The notes under the pieces were generated by a model. It was not told the DNA's origin. It saw only the letters and a program-made list of their open reading frames with translations, and ran no database searches. The position numbers were made by a program, and so were the translations under genes. Source: Phaeospirillum tilakii (GTDB taxonomy: Bacteria > Pseudomonadota > Alphaproteobacteria > Rhodospirillales > Magnetospirillaceae). Taken from it: a stretch of DNA of 64,000 nt. The stretch covers positions 1-64,000 of the forward strand of contig NZ_JBHUIY010000016.1 of assembly GCF_042683125.1 (NCBI RefSeq), in the 5' to 3' direction. Positions 44,015 to 52,059 of the stretch are shown here, piece after piece. How positions within the stretch are numbered: position 1 is the stretch's first letter; every line of letters starts with the position of its first letter.

Positions 44015-45904
44015 ATGCCCGCCCGTTCGACCTCTCCTGCCCTGTCGGCGTTGATCGCCACCCGCCTGTCGCGGCGCGCGATGATACGCGGCCTGCTCGC
44101 CACCAGCGCGCTGGCCGCCTTCCCCGGTGCGGCGCTGGCCGCCGGCGGCGATCCCTCGACCCTCCGCTTCGCCCAGCCGCCCCACGTCATCGGCCCCGAT
44201 CAGGGGGTGTCGCCCGGCCACGTCGCCCAGGTGCTGATCCGCTGGGGCGACCCGATCGAGCCCGGTCTGGCCCCGTTCGACCCGCACATCCCCGATGCCG
44301 CCGGGCAGGAGAAGCGGTTCGGCTACAACAACGATTTCCTCGCCTTCCTGCCGCTGCCGGTGGGGTCGCAGACCTCGGACCACGGCCTGCTCTGCGCCAA
44401 TTTCGAATACACCAACCCCGAACTGATGTTCCCGGGCCTGACGATCAAGACCAAGCTGGAGACGATGACCCGGGCCCAGGTCGATGCCGAGATCGCCGCC
44501 CACGGCCATGGCATCGTCGAGATCCGCCGCGACGGCGAGGCCTGGCGGGTGGTCGAGGCCAGCCCGTTCAACCGCCGCCTGTCGGCGCTGTCGACCGCGA
44601 TCCGGCTGTCCGGCCCCGCCGCCGGCCATCCCCGCCTGCGCACCGCCGCCGATCCCGAGGGACGCACGGTGGTCGGCACCCTCAACAATTGCTCGGGCGG
44701 CGTCACCCCGTGGGGGACGGTGCTGATCGCCGAGGAGAATTTCGACACCTATTTCTCGGGCGACCCCAAAAAGACCGCCGAGGCGGCCAATTACGCCCGG
44801 CTGGGGCTCAAGGGCAAAAGCCGCTACGCCTGGGCGCGCTTCCATGACCGCTTCGACGTCGAGAAGGAGCCGAACGAGCCCAACCGGTTCGGCTGGGTGG
44901 TCGAAATCGATCCCTACGACCCGACCTTCGTCCCGGTCAAGCGCACCGCGCTCGGCCGTTTCAAGCACGAGGCCGCCACCGTGGTGGTCACCCCCGACCG
45001 CAAGGTGGTGGTCTATACCGGCGACGACGAGGCGTTCGAATATCTCTACCGCTTCGTCGCCGCGCGCCGGTTCGACCCGAGCCGGCGCCAGGCCAATTTC
45101 GATCTGCTCGACGAGGGCACCCTGTCGGTGGCCCGTTTCGACGATGCCGGTGGGCTGGTCTGGCTGCCGCTGGTATTCGGCCAGGGGCCGCTGACCCCGG
45201 CCAACGGCTTCCACACCCAGGCCGACGTGGTGATCGAGGCCCGCCGCGCCGCCGATCTGGTCGGGGCGACCCCGATGGACCGGCCGGAGGACGTCGAGGC
45301 CAGCCCGACCACCGGCAAGGTCTACATGGTGCTGACCAACAACACCAAGCGCCCGGCCGACAAGCTCAACCACGCCAACCCGCGCGCCGACAACCGCCAC
45401 GGCCACATCCTCGAACTGGTTCCGCCGGGGTCCGGCCAGCCCGGACACGCCCGCCACGACGCCGAACGCTTCAGCTGGTCGGTGCTGCTGCTGGCCGGCG
45501 AAGACAAGGACGGTGCGCGTTATCACCCGCAGACGCGGGAGTACGGCCAGTGGCTGTCCTGCCCCGACAACATCACCTTCGACCGCCAGGGCCGGCTGTG
45601 GATCGCCACCGACCAGGGCTCGTCGCAGGGACGCAACGGCATCCCCGACGGGCTGTATGCCTGCGATCTGGAAGGGCCGGGCCGGGGGCTGGTCAAGTTC
45701 TTCTACGCCGTGCCGCAGGATGCCGAGATGTGCGGCCCCTGCTTCACCCCCGACGGCACCACCCTGTTCGCGGCGGTGCAGCATCCGGGCGAGGATTCGA
45801 CCTTCGACGCCCCAACCACCCGCTGGCCGGATTTCCGCGACGACATGCCGCCACGCCCGGCGGTGGTGGCGATCCGCCGCCAGGACGGCAAGCCGATCGG
45901 TTGA
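44015..45904 (+). CDS. PhoX-family phosphatase (DUF839), Tat-exported
   Basis: 629 residues. The N-terminus has a Tat-like signal (SRRAMIRGLLATSALAAFPGAALA). The PhoX/DUF839 family fold is recognised from YNNDFLAFLPLP, GLLCANFEYTNPELMFPG, NCSGGVTPWGTVLIAEENF, VYTGDDEAFEYLYRFV, MDRPEDVEASPTTGKVYM and CPDNITFDRQGRLWIATD. Family members are Ca/Fe-dependent alkaline phosphatases, usually expressed under phosphate limitation. I saw no clear Pho box upstream. It probably shares a transcript with rubredoxin. Confidence 0.9.
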   Translation: MPARSTSPALSALIATRLSRRAMIRGLLATSALAAFPGAALAAGGDPSTLRFAQPPHVIGPDQGVSPGHVAQVLIRWGDPIEPGLAPFDPHIPDAAGQEKRFGYNNDFLAFLPLPVGSQTSDHGLLCANFEYTNPELMFPGLTIKTKLETMTRAQVDAEIAAHGHGIVEIRRDGEAWRVVEASPFNRRLSALSTAIRLSGPAAGHPRLRTAADPEGRTVVGTLNNCSGGVTPWGTVLIAEENFDTYFSGDPKKTAEAANYARLGLKGKSRYAWARFHDRFDVEKEPNEPNRFGWVVEIDPYDPTFVPVKRTALGRFKHEAATVVVTPDRKVVVYTGDDEAFEYLYRFVAARRFDPSRRQANFDLLDEGTLSVARFDDAGGLVWLPLVFGQGPLTPANGFHTQADVVIEARRAADLVGATPMDRPEDVEASPTTGKVYMVLTNNTKRPADKLNHANPRADNRHGHILELVPPGSGQPGHARHDAERFSWSVLLLAGEDKDGARYHPQTREYGQWLSCPDNITFDRQGRLWIATDQGSSQGRNGIPDGLYACDLEGPGRGLVKFFYAVPQDAEMCGPCFTPDGTTLFAAVQHPGEDSTFDAPTTRWPDFRDDMPPRPAVVAIRRQDGKPIG

Positions 45905-45981
45905 GGGGACGCCCCCGCCCCTCATCCCGGCCGCCCTTTGCACTGATCCATCTGGCGGCCGGTATCATTGGCCGGGTGGTA

Positions 45982-46293
45982 TCAGCCGAAAGCGGGGACC
46001 GCGCGGCGAAAATCGGCCCTCGCCGCGACGAAACTGAGCGCGATCTGCATCCGCAGGTCGCGCGCGTCGTCCGGCCAGCCGACTTCCGGCGGATGCAGGG
46101 TGATCCCGGCGGCCTCAAGGGCGGCGGCCATCCCGGCCAGGGCCGTCCCGGGGCACTCGCAGCCGATCACCGCGCGGGCCTGCGCGAAGAACTGGTGGCT
46201 GACCACCCAGCCTCCGGCGGTGGCGATCGCCTGGGACAGCGCGCTGACCGCGGCGTGGAACTCGGCCCGCGTCGTCGCTTCGAGAAACAGCAC
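45982..46293 (-). CDS. Short protein of unknown function
   Basis: 103 residues from GTG 46293 with GAGGGAGGA upstream. The sequence is compact and soluble: LEATTRAEFHAAVSALSQAI, GGWVVSHQFFAQARAVIGCE, then a C-terminal helix (DDARDLRMQIALSFVAAR). I recognise no family. It is convergent with the PhoX-like gene and divergent from the chemoreceptor gene, so it is probably monocistronic. Codon usage matches the genome, which favours a real gene. Confidence 0.6.
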   Translation of the reverse strand: MLFLEATTRAEFHAAVSALSQAIATAGGWVVSHQFFAQARAVIGCECPGTALAGMAAALEAAGITLHPPEVGWPDDARDLRMQIALSFVAARADFRRAVPAFG

Positions 46294-46630
46294 CGCGTCC
46301 TCCCTCTGTCGTTCCGGCTCAATTGGGTGATTCTGCCACCGAATCGCCGCCGGGGGAATTTCACCGCCCGAGATGCGGGAAGGGTGGCCGGGGCATGGCG
46401 ATGGTCATGGGGGAAATATCTCTTTAGATCTGCCTCGAATCCATCTACCATGACGTTCATGGTATGCCGGCAAATACCCTCGTGCCGCGCCATGGCCAAA
46501 AACGATTCTGCTGTTCGATCACGCGGGCAAGATCGGGATCTTGCACGGAACGGCCCTGTCATCGCGCGCGACAGGGAAAGAGGGAGGAAAAGAGGGAGGA
46601 CGTGTCAACCCGGGTCAGGTGGAGAAGGCA

Positions 46631-48748
46631 ATGCAGAACATCTCGATCCTGCTCAAGATCATGGTTCTGGTCACGGTGATGGCCGTCATCACCGGGATCG
46701 TCGGCTATCTCGGCGTCACCAACGTCAATCATCTGGCGATTTCCGGGCAGGAAATCGATGCCGCCGATGGCCTGGCGCTGAAGGCGGCCCGGCTCAATGC
46801 CGCAATCCTCTCCATCAACCGAACCGAATACCGGGCGGCAATGGACCCTACTCCCGAGCTTATCGCTAAAATTATCAAGGTGAATCAAGAAAGAAGCAGT
46901 GTCGCCGAGGCGATAATCCGCGATTTGAAATCAAGTGCCGACGATCGTGGTCTGGAGGCCCTCAATAAACTTGAGGCTGACTATGCGGCATATCAGTCTC
47001 AGCTTAATGAAAACATCTCGACGATCCAAAAAAACAGTGTCGGCGCCAAAATGGATGCCACACAGCAGGAAATCGTGAAATCCGTTGCTCGCAGCCGCGC
47101 CATCGTTGATCGTCTTCAGGAATCCATAAATGTCGTCGAAAGTTATTTCGATGTATCCGGGACAAATATTGCCAGACGCGGCATGGAATTATCCAAGGAG
47201 AAGATGGTTTTCATGATTCTTGCCTCGCTGGTGGGGGTGATCGCGGGGGTGATCATCGGCTATCTGATCGGCAATTTCGGCATCTCGAAACCGATCGGCC
47301 GGGCGGTGCAGGGGCTCAAGGCCCTGTCGGACGGCAATACCGACGTCGATCTCTACGGCGTGGGGCGCCGGGACGAAATCGGGCTGATCGCCAACACGAT
47401 GCAGGTGTTCAAGGAGACCCTGATCCGCACCCGCAAGATGGAAACGGAGCAGAAGGAGCAGAAGCGGCGGGCCGACGCCGACCGGCTGGCGGCGATGCGC
47501 AAGATGGCCGATCTGTTCGAAGGCAGCGTCGGCACGATCGTCGGCACCGTGACCGCGGCGGCGGACGAATTGCAGGCGGCGTCCGAACAGATGTCCGGCA
47601 CCGCGACCCGGACCAGTGCCCAGGCCACCGCCGTCTCCTCGGCCGCCCAGCAGGCCTCGGTCAATGTGCAGACGGTGGCGTCCGCGACCGAGCAGCTGGC
47701 CTGCTCGATCAAGGAGATCGCCCATCAGGTCGAGCGCTCCCAGTCGGTGTCGGTGCGGGCCCAGACCGAAGCGGCCGACACCACCTCCCATGTGCAGGAA
47801 CTGTCGGAAAAGGTCTCGAAAATCGGCGACATCGTCACCCTGATCAACGACATCGCCTCGCAGACCAATCTGCTGGCGCTCAACGCGACGATCGAGGCCG
47901 CGCGCGCCGGCGATGCCGGCAAGGGCTTTTCGGTGGTGGCGGGCGAGGTCAAGAATCTGGCCAACCAGACCGCGCGGGCGACCAGCGAGATCGCCGCCCA
48001 GATCCAGGCGGTGCAGAAGGGCACCAGCTCGGCGGTGATGGCGATCAACGGCATCGCGGCGGTGATCGCGGAGATGAGCGAAATCAGCGCCGCCGTTTCG
48101 GCGGCGGTGCAGCAGCAGACCGCCGCCACCGGGGAAATCGCCCGCAATGTCGAACAGGCCTCCGCCGGCACCTCGGACGTCTCGGTCAACATCGTCAGCG
48201 TCGAGAAAGCGGCCAAGGAGACCGGAACCGCCGCCGCGCGGATAAATACCGCGTCGGGAAACCTGTCCCGGCAGGCGGAAATCCTGGGCGAGGAAGTCGG
48301 CCGCTTCCTGGTTCAGGTCCGGGCGGACGGCGCGGAAGGCGATCTGCTGCTGTGGGACGAGACCCTGACCTTCGGCGTCGCCTCGGTCGATCTCCACCAC
48401 AAGGAGATGTTCCGCATGATCAACGACGCCTACAAACTGATGATGTCGGGTCAGGGCGCGGTCGCCTCGGCGCGGATGGTGGAAAAGCTGTCGGGAGCGC
48501 TGCAACAGCACTTCAGCGAAGAAGAGACGGAGATGTCCCAGCGTGGCTATCCGGATGCGGCGAGCCATCGCCGGAGCCACGAAACCTTCCTCCACCGCGC
48601 CGCCGAGCTGCGGGGCGACATCGAGGCGAACCGGCCCGAGGCGCCCGGCAAGCTGTTTGATTACCTCGCCTCCTGGCTGACCGACCATGTTCGGGGCGAA
48701 GATGCGGCCTTCGCCGCCTACCTGAAGAAGACGGCGCGGGCCGCCTGA
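46631..48748 (+). CDS. Methyl-accepting chemotaxis protein with C-terminal hemerythrin domain
   Basis: 705 residues from ATG 46631. Layout: a membrane segment (LLKIMVLVTVMAVITGIVGYLG), a periplasmic helical sensor of about 160 residues, a second membrane segment (MVFMILASLVGVIAGVIIGYLIG), HAMP, and a signalling domain with the hairpin tip IASQTNLLALNATIEAARAGDAG. The C-terminal ~130 residues are a bacteriohemerythrin domain (WDETLTFGVASVDLHHKEMF, LQQHFSEEETEM, HRRSHETFLHR, LTDHVRGED). This should let it sense O2 or redox state through a di-iron centre. The sensor part (46840-47210) is much AT-richer than the rest, suggesting recombination. Confidence 0.93.
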   Translation: MQNISILLKIMVLVTVMAVITGIVGYLGVTNVNHLAISGQEIDAADGLALKAARLNAAILSINRTEYRAAMDPTPELIAKIIKVNQERSSVAEAIIRDLKSSADDRGLEALNKLEADYAAYQSQLNENISTIQKNSVGAKMDATQQEIVKSVARSRAIVDRLQESINVVESYFDVSGTNIARRGMELSKEKMVFMILASLVGVIAGVIIGYLIGNFGISKPIGRAVQGLKALSDGNTDVDLYGVGRRDEIGLIANTMQVFKETLIRTRKMETEQKEQKRRADADRLAAMRKMADLFEGSVGTIVGTVTAAADELQAASEQMSGTATRTSAQATAVSSAAQQASVNVQTVASATEQLACSIKEIAHQVERSQSVSVRAQTEAADTTSHVQELSEKVSKIGDIVTLINDIASQTNLLALNATIEAARAGDAGKGFSVVAGEVKNLANQTARATSEIAAQIQAVQKGTSSAVMAINGIAAVIAEMSEISAAVSAAVQQQTAATGEIARNVEQASAGTSDVSVNIVSVEKAAKETGTAAARINTASGNLSRQAEILGEEVGRFLVQVRADGAEGDLLLWDETLTFGVASVDLHHKEMFRMINDAYKLMMSGQGAVASARMVEKLSGALQQHFSEEETEMSQRGYPDAASHRRSHETFLHRAAELRGDIEANRPEAPGKLFDYLASWLTDHVRGEDAAFAAYLKKTARAA

Positions 48749-48752
48749 CCGG

Positions 48753-48782
48753 GCAGGGGGGGCGGGGACCCGTCCCCCCTGC
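48753..48782 (+). terminator. Hairpin after the chemoreceptor gene
   Basis: GCAGGGGGG (48753-48761) with CCCCCCTGC (48774-48782), nine perfect pairs, five bases after the stop. There is no T-run. Confidence 0.45.
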
Positions 48783-48838
48783 CGACCTGCGGCGCCATCG
48801 TCATCCTGTCCGGGGGGATGATGATCCGCTGGATCAAG

Positions 48839-48892
48839 GTGGGCTCTGCCCACACCCGCCAGGAGCCAGCGGCTCCTGGACCTGCTTCAATT
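48839..48892. repeat. 44-bp palindromic repeat (family A), single copy
   Basis: Bases 48839-48882 are identical over all 44 positions to the minus-strand reading of 2570-2613. The similarity continues weakly for about ten bases more (TGCTTCAATTGTC against TGCCTCGATTATC). The copy sits in the gap after the chemoreceptor gene. Confidence 0.9.
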
Positions 48893-48893
48893 G

Positions 48894-49041
48894 TCAGCCC
48901 AGAATAGCCGCGCGGGCGTCGCCTTGTTCCAGGCGGTGAACTGCGCCCGCCGGTTCGACCCGAGCCGGCGCTTCCAGAGCGGCGAGGGTCAACATCCCTG
49001 CGGTCCAGAAGGCTCGGGGCCTCGGGAACACCATCGCATTT
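48894..49041 (-). pseudogene. Possible degraded C-terminal coding fragment
   Basis: On the minus strand a protein-like frame reads MVFPRPRAFWTAGMLTLAAL, then ends about 30 residues later at RAAILG and TGA (48896-48894). It has no start. Another frame just upstream (TTLILHPVGTK) also looks coding-like, as if a frameshift split a gene. I cannot name the family. The rest of 48749-49161 holds only the family A repeat and a hairpin. Confidence 0.3.
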
Positions 49042-49161
49042 GGTGCCAACAGGGTGCAAGATCAGCGTTGTCCCGTGGGCGTGGAGGGGAGGAACCTCAC
49101 CCGTCTCGCGTGGTCACCGCCTTGATCCGCTGCGGTACGCCCCAACGCGCGGGAGGGATGG

Positions 49162-49617
49162 TCAGGCGGCGGTGCGCCAGCCTTCGGCGGTTTCCTCGAA
49201 GCAGCGGCGTCGATGCTCAATTTCATCAAGGTCGGCCATGGCGTCAATGAGGCCCCGCACGTCGGAATTGCCGCTGGCCTGCTCGCGGTACAGAATGCGG
49301 ATCAGGCGATCGGCCGGGCCCGGTACGTCGGTTTGCCCCTTCTCCCACCGCGCGACCGTCTGCGCATCCACGCCCAGCAGGGCGGCAAGGCCGCTCTGGG
49401 ACAGGTCCAGTTCCTTGCGGAGGAACCGAACCTCCGCGCCGTCGAGGCGGGCGCGGCGGCGGATGATGTCCTCGGCAATGACCCGGTGCAGGCCGGCGAC
49501 ATCCTCGATCGAAACGCCGGAGCCATAGGGGGTGTCGTGACGGGTGAAGCCGTTGACGAGATAGACATCGTCCAGCCCGCACAGCGTGTAGTGGTAGAGC
49601 CCCGGTTCCGCGTTCAT
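49162..49617 (-). CDS. HTH antitoxin-like protein of a type II toxin-antitoxin pair
   Basis: 151 residues from ATG 49617. After a short N-terminal domain (LYHYTLCGLDDVYLVNGF), an XRE-type helix-turn-helix spans about residues 64-110 (RFLRKELDLSQSGLAALLGV, DAQTVARWEKGQ). This is the MqsA/HigA-like layout seen in antitoxins that follow their toxin. The start overlaps the toxin stop by four bases (ATGA). It should bind the palindrome at 49938-49954 to repress the operon. I infer the pairing from order, overlap and the operator. Confidence 0.8.
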   Translation of the reverse strand: MNAEPGLYHYTLCGLDDVYLVNGFTRHDTPYGSGVSIEDVAGLHRVIAEDIIRRRARLDGAEVRFLRKELDLSQSGLAALLGVDAQTVARWEKGQTDVPGPADRLIRILYREQASGNSDVRGLIDAMADLDEIEHRRRCFEETAEGWRTAA

Positions 49618-49934
49618 CTCACGTCTTCCCATTCCATGGTGACGATGACGAGGGTGTTGCCACGGGCAATCACGGTCACCACCCCGGCATCACGGGTTCC
49701 CCGCAAGCGCATCACCACCTTGCATTTCCAATCCCCATGCTCCGTCAAGGCTGGAGCCTGAAAAACGCTCCCCTTGGTCAGAACCCGGAACAGGTCGGTG
49801 GTGTCGAAACCGCGCTGTTCCATGCGCTCGGCCGCATGATCGGTGATAACGACCCGTTCCGATGTCAGGGCCAAGGCCCGGATGGCGGCTTCGGCCTGTT
49901 TCGGGGTCATGAGGGATGCCAGCCGTCCAACCAT
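49614..49934 (-). CDS. DUF4258 putative toxin
   Basis: 106 residues from ATG 49934 (ATG 49910 is possible). The DUF4258 fold is recognised by VVITDHAAERMEQRGFDTTD, LTEHGDWKCKVVMRLRG and VVTVIARGNTLVIVTMEW, a compact RelE-like beta-rich domain. Such proteins are annotated as toxins when paired with HTH antitoxins. It is first in a toxin-then-antitoxin operon. Its target is unknown. The promoter/operator palindrome lies directly upstream. Confidence 0.75.
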   Translation of the reverse strand: MVGRLASLMTPKQAEAAIRALALTSERVVITDHAAERMEQRGFDTTDLFRVLTKGSVFQAPALTEHGDWKCKVVMRLRGTRDAGVVTVIARGNTLVIVTMEWEDVR

Positions 49935-49937
49935 GCC

Positions 49938-49954
49938 CCTATCAATATGATAGG
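49938..49954. promoter_or_regulatory. Operator palindrome of the DUF4258-HTH pair
   Basis: CCTATCA (49938-49944), three bases, TGATAGG (49948-49954): a perfect 7-bp inverted repeat, three bases upstream of the toxin start codon and overlapping its ribosome-binding region. This is the expected place for antitoxin autorepression. Confidence 0.75.
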
Positions 49955-50133
49955 TCGGGATGGACGGTCAAGGACGGGGATAGACGGGAATGGACAGTTC
50001 AAGCTGGACAGGCCCGAGGCATGGTCAGGCGGCTATACCATCACCGCATTCGCCGCGTGCGGTGATGATGCACCCGATCCGTGCGACATGACCGACGGGA
50101 TACCGATGACGGCGCGTCGTTAAGGCCACGGGT
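49955..50133. other. Gap with short G-A-C-rich repeats and a hairpin, no gene
   Basis: The first 40 bases contain imperfect repeats of GGGATGGAC/GGGATAGAC/GGGAATGGAC. At 50039-50067 is a ten-pair hairpin (CATCACCGCA/TGCGGTGATG). I see no credible reading frame. Confidence 0.5.
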
Positions 50134-50265
50134 TTAATAGCGGAACAGCCACAACGCCACCAACAGCACCGGCAGCAGCGCGGGCAGCAGCGCCCGCACC
50201 ATCGCCGGCACCTGCAAAACGCGACGCGCGGCGGCGGAGATTCGCTGCCGCTGCCGGACTGAGGG
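50134..50265 (-). pseudogene. C-terminal membrane-tail coding fragment
   Basis: On the minus strand a frame reads RISAAARRVLQVPAMVRALL, then PALLPVLLVALWLFRY and TAA (50136-50134): a basic helix followed by a hydrophobic tail, like the end of a real membrane-anchored protein. No start is present and the coding character stops near 50265, where sequence of different composition begins. Probably a remnant. Confidence 0.35.
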
Positions 50266-50276
50266 AACAGCCGCCA

Positions 50277-50450
50277 GAGCCAGAAAACATTTCTATCATC
50301 GCTGAGAAAACTGTCGGCCGCCTCACCGCACTTAGAGACAAACTTGGCAAATATATGGCTGAAAAGGCTGACCTGTTCGTCAGCGCGATTGCGAAAGAAT
50401 CGGCGAAATGGGTTGTCAGGTTGCCGTTATGGGGGAGCATCTTGGCACTT
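50277..50450 (+). pseudogene. AT-richer internal coding fragment
   Basis: On the plus strand a frame without a start reads EPENISIIAEKTVGRLTALR, then KLGKYMAEKADLFVSAIAKE and SAKWVVRLPLW. It looks like a helical protein segment but breaks off around 50450. Its base composition is clearly lower in GC than the surroundings. Family unknown. Confidence 0.35.
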
Positions 50451-50466
50451 TCGATAGCTCGGACGG

Positions 50467-50643
50467 AACCTGTTGCTTCGCGGCCTTGGGATCGGAACCC
50501 AGATAGACCTTCACGATCTGCCCAGCCGTGCCGAGCCGCTCCTTGCGGATCTCGGGCGGGATCTGTCGCACGATGTCGGTGGGAACGCGCTTCTGGAAGT
50601 AGAGGTAATTTCCGTCGCGCTTCAGGTCGGGAGGCATGTCCAT
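50467..50643 (-). pseudogene. Truncated N-terminus of a tyrosine site-specific integrase
   Basis: The frame starting at ATG 50643 reads MDMPPDLKRDGNYLYFQKRV, then PTDIVRQIPPEIRKERLGTA and a YLGSDPKAAKQQ segment. The motif GNYLYFQKRVPTDI is typical of the N-terminal DNA-binding region of phage-type integrases found at tRNA sites. After about 60 residues the sequence leaves the family and ends. The catalytic Arg-His-Arg-Tyr domain is absent. It points away from the 3' end of tRNA-Arg 84 bp away, the expected position for an island integrase. Confidence 0.65.
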
Positions 50644-50726
50644 GCCCTCGATTGTAGCCCAATCGAGAAAGCCGAAAGCCGCAGAAACGCTGGCTTTGGC
50701 GGAAATCCTAGGGGATGAAGAGAGGT

Positions 50727-50803
50727 TGGCGCACCCGACAGGATTCGAACCTGTGACCCCCGCCTTCGGAGGGCGGTACTCTATCCAGCTGAGCTACGGG
50801 TGC
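50727..50803 (-). tRNA. tRNA-Arg(CCG)
   Basis: Cloverleaf on the minus strand: acceptor GCACCCG/CGGGTGC, D-arm with AGCTCAGCTGGATAGAG, anticodon stem CCGCC/GGCGG around the loop CTCCGAA (anticodon CCG), T-arm with GGTTCGAATCC, discriminator G and an encoded CCA (50729-50727). It is flanked on its 3' side by an integrase remnant. Confidence 0.95.
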
Positions 50804-50824
50804 AATGCCGAAGCGAGGGCCGTC

Positions 50825-50853
50825 AACATATGTCAGGAGGGGCCGGGATGCAA
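50825..50853 (-). promoter_or_regulatory. Promoter of tRNA-Arg
   Basis: On the minus strand, TTGCAT (50853-50848), a 17-base spacer and TATGTT (50830-50825), ending 21 bases before the mature 5' end. Four of six matches in each box. Confidence 0.5.
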
Positions 50854-50942
50854 GGCACAAAATCGTCGCCCCCGGCCGCTCTTGCCCGTGCCGGGCGGCG
50901 GGCCCATCTCGACCTCATGACAACACGAAAGAGGCGGCGGGG

Positions 50943-51959
50943 ATGACGGTGATCGAAACCGATGCGGTGGTGGTGGGCGCCGGCCCGGTCGGGCTGTTTG
51001 CCGTGTTCCAATGCGGCATGGTCAAGGTCCGCTGTGCCGTCATCGACGCCCTGCCTCACCCCGGCGGCCAGCTCACCGCGCTTTATCCGGAAAAGCCGAT
51101 CTACGACTGCCCCGGCCATCCCTCCATCCTCGCCGCCGATCTGGTCGAGCGGCTGGTGGCCCAGGCCGCCCCGTTCGCTCCGGTCTATCATTTCGGCGTC
51201 ACCGCCACCGCGCTCGATCCCGAGTCCGACGGGCGCTGGCGGATCGGGCTTAGCGACGGCACCGTGCTGCTGTGCCGGGCGGTGATCCTGGCCTCGGGTG
51301 GCGGCGCCTTTGCCCCCAAGCGGCCGCCGCTGCCCGATCTCGATCAATTCGAGGGCACGAGCGTGTTCTACAGCGTGCCCCGCCGCGAGGCCCTGCGCGG
51401 CCAGCGGGTGGTGATCGCTGGCGGCGGCGATGCTGCGGTCGATTGGGCGATTTCCCTGGCCGAGATCGCCGCCCGGGTCAGCGTGGTGCATCGGCGCGAG
51501 CGGTTCCGCGCCGCTCCGGTGGCCGAGGCCACCCTGCGCCGCCTTGCCGCCGAGGGCGCGGTCGAACTGGTGGCTCCCGCCCAGTTGCACGGACTCGAAG
51601 GCCAGGACGGCCGGCTCGACGCGGTGGTGGTGGCCGATCTCGACGGGGTCCCCCGCCGCCTGCCGGCCGACGTGCTGCTGGCCTTCTTCGGCCTGCTCGG
51701 CGAGATCGGCCCGATCGCCGGCTGGGGGCTGACGATGGAGGGCAACGCGGTGGTGATCGACCCGGCCAGCGGGGCCTGCTCGCGCCCCGGCATCTTCGCC
51801 TGCGGCGACATCTGCACCTATCCCGGCAAGCTGCGGCTGATTCTCACCGGCTTCGCCGAGGCGGCCCGCGCCGCTACCTCGGCCTTCGCCGTGGTCCATC
51901 CCGGCGAGGCGCTGCATTTCGTCCATTCGACCACCGCCGGCGTGCCGGGGCCGCTTTGA
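50943..51959 (+). CDS. Ferredoxin/flavodoxin-NADP+ reductase, thioredoxin-reductase-like type
   Basis: FAD enzyme that transfers electrons between NADPH and ferredoxin (YumC-type FNR). 338 residues from ATG 50943. FAD site VVVGAGPVGLFAVFQCGM, GGQLTALYPEKPIYD, NADP site VVIAGGGDAAVDWAISL and FACGDICTYPGKLRLILTGF are all present. The redox CxxC of true thioredoxin reductase is absent, and the C-terminal extension EALHFVHSTTAG is typical of the FNR type. Possible partner: FdxA at about 22.4 kb. Confidence 0.92.
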   Translation: MTVIETDAVVVGAGPVGLFAVFQCGMVKVRCAVIDALPHPGGQLTALYPEKPIYDCPGHPSILAADLVERLVAQAAPFAPVYHFGVTATALDPESDGRWRIGLSDGTVLLCRAVILASGGGAFAPKRPPLPDLDQFEGTSVFYSVPRREALRGQRVVIAGGGDAAVDWAISLAEIAARVSVVHRRERFRAAPVAEATLRRLAAEGAVELVAPAQLHGLEGQDGRLDAVVVADLDGVPRRLPADVLLAFFGLLGEIGPIAGWGLTMEGNAVVIDPASGACSRPGIFACGDICTYPGKLRLILTGFAEAARAATSAFAVVHPGEALHFVHSTTAGVPGPL

Positions 51960-51971
51960 TTTATCGATGAA

Positions 51972-52026
51972 AGCATGAGGGGCTTGGGGAGCCTTGCTCC
52001 CCAAGCGGGCGCGGGCGGCAGCCCGC
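51972..52026. repeat. Palindromic repeat, family C
   Basis: CTTGGGGAGCCTTGCTCCCCAAG followed by GCGGGCGGCAGCCCGC. The same two hairpins in the same order are at about 25996-26050. It lies between convergent genes. Confidence 0.65.
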
Positions 52027-52059
52027 CGAATTGACCGGGCCCGGGCGGGCGTCCGCCGC

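Noticed and set aside
48749..50730. Direct repeat of the tRNA-Arg 3' end as an attachment-site pair
   Set aside because: I searched by eye for the T-arm and acceptor sequence in this interval and found no second copy.
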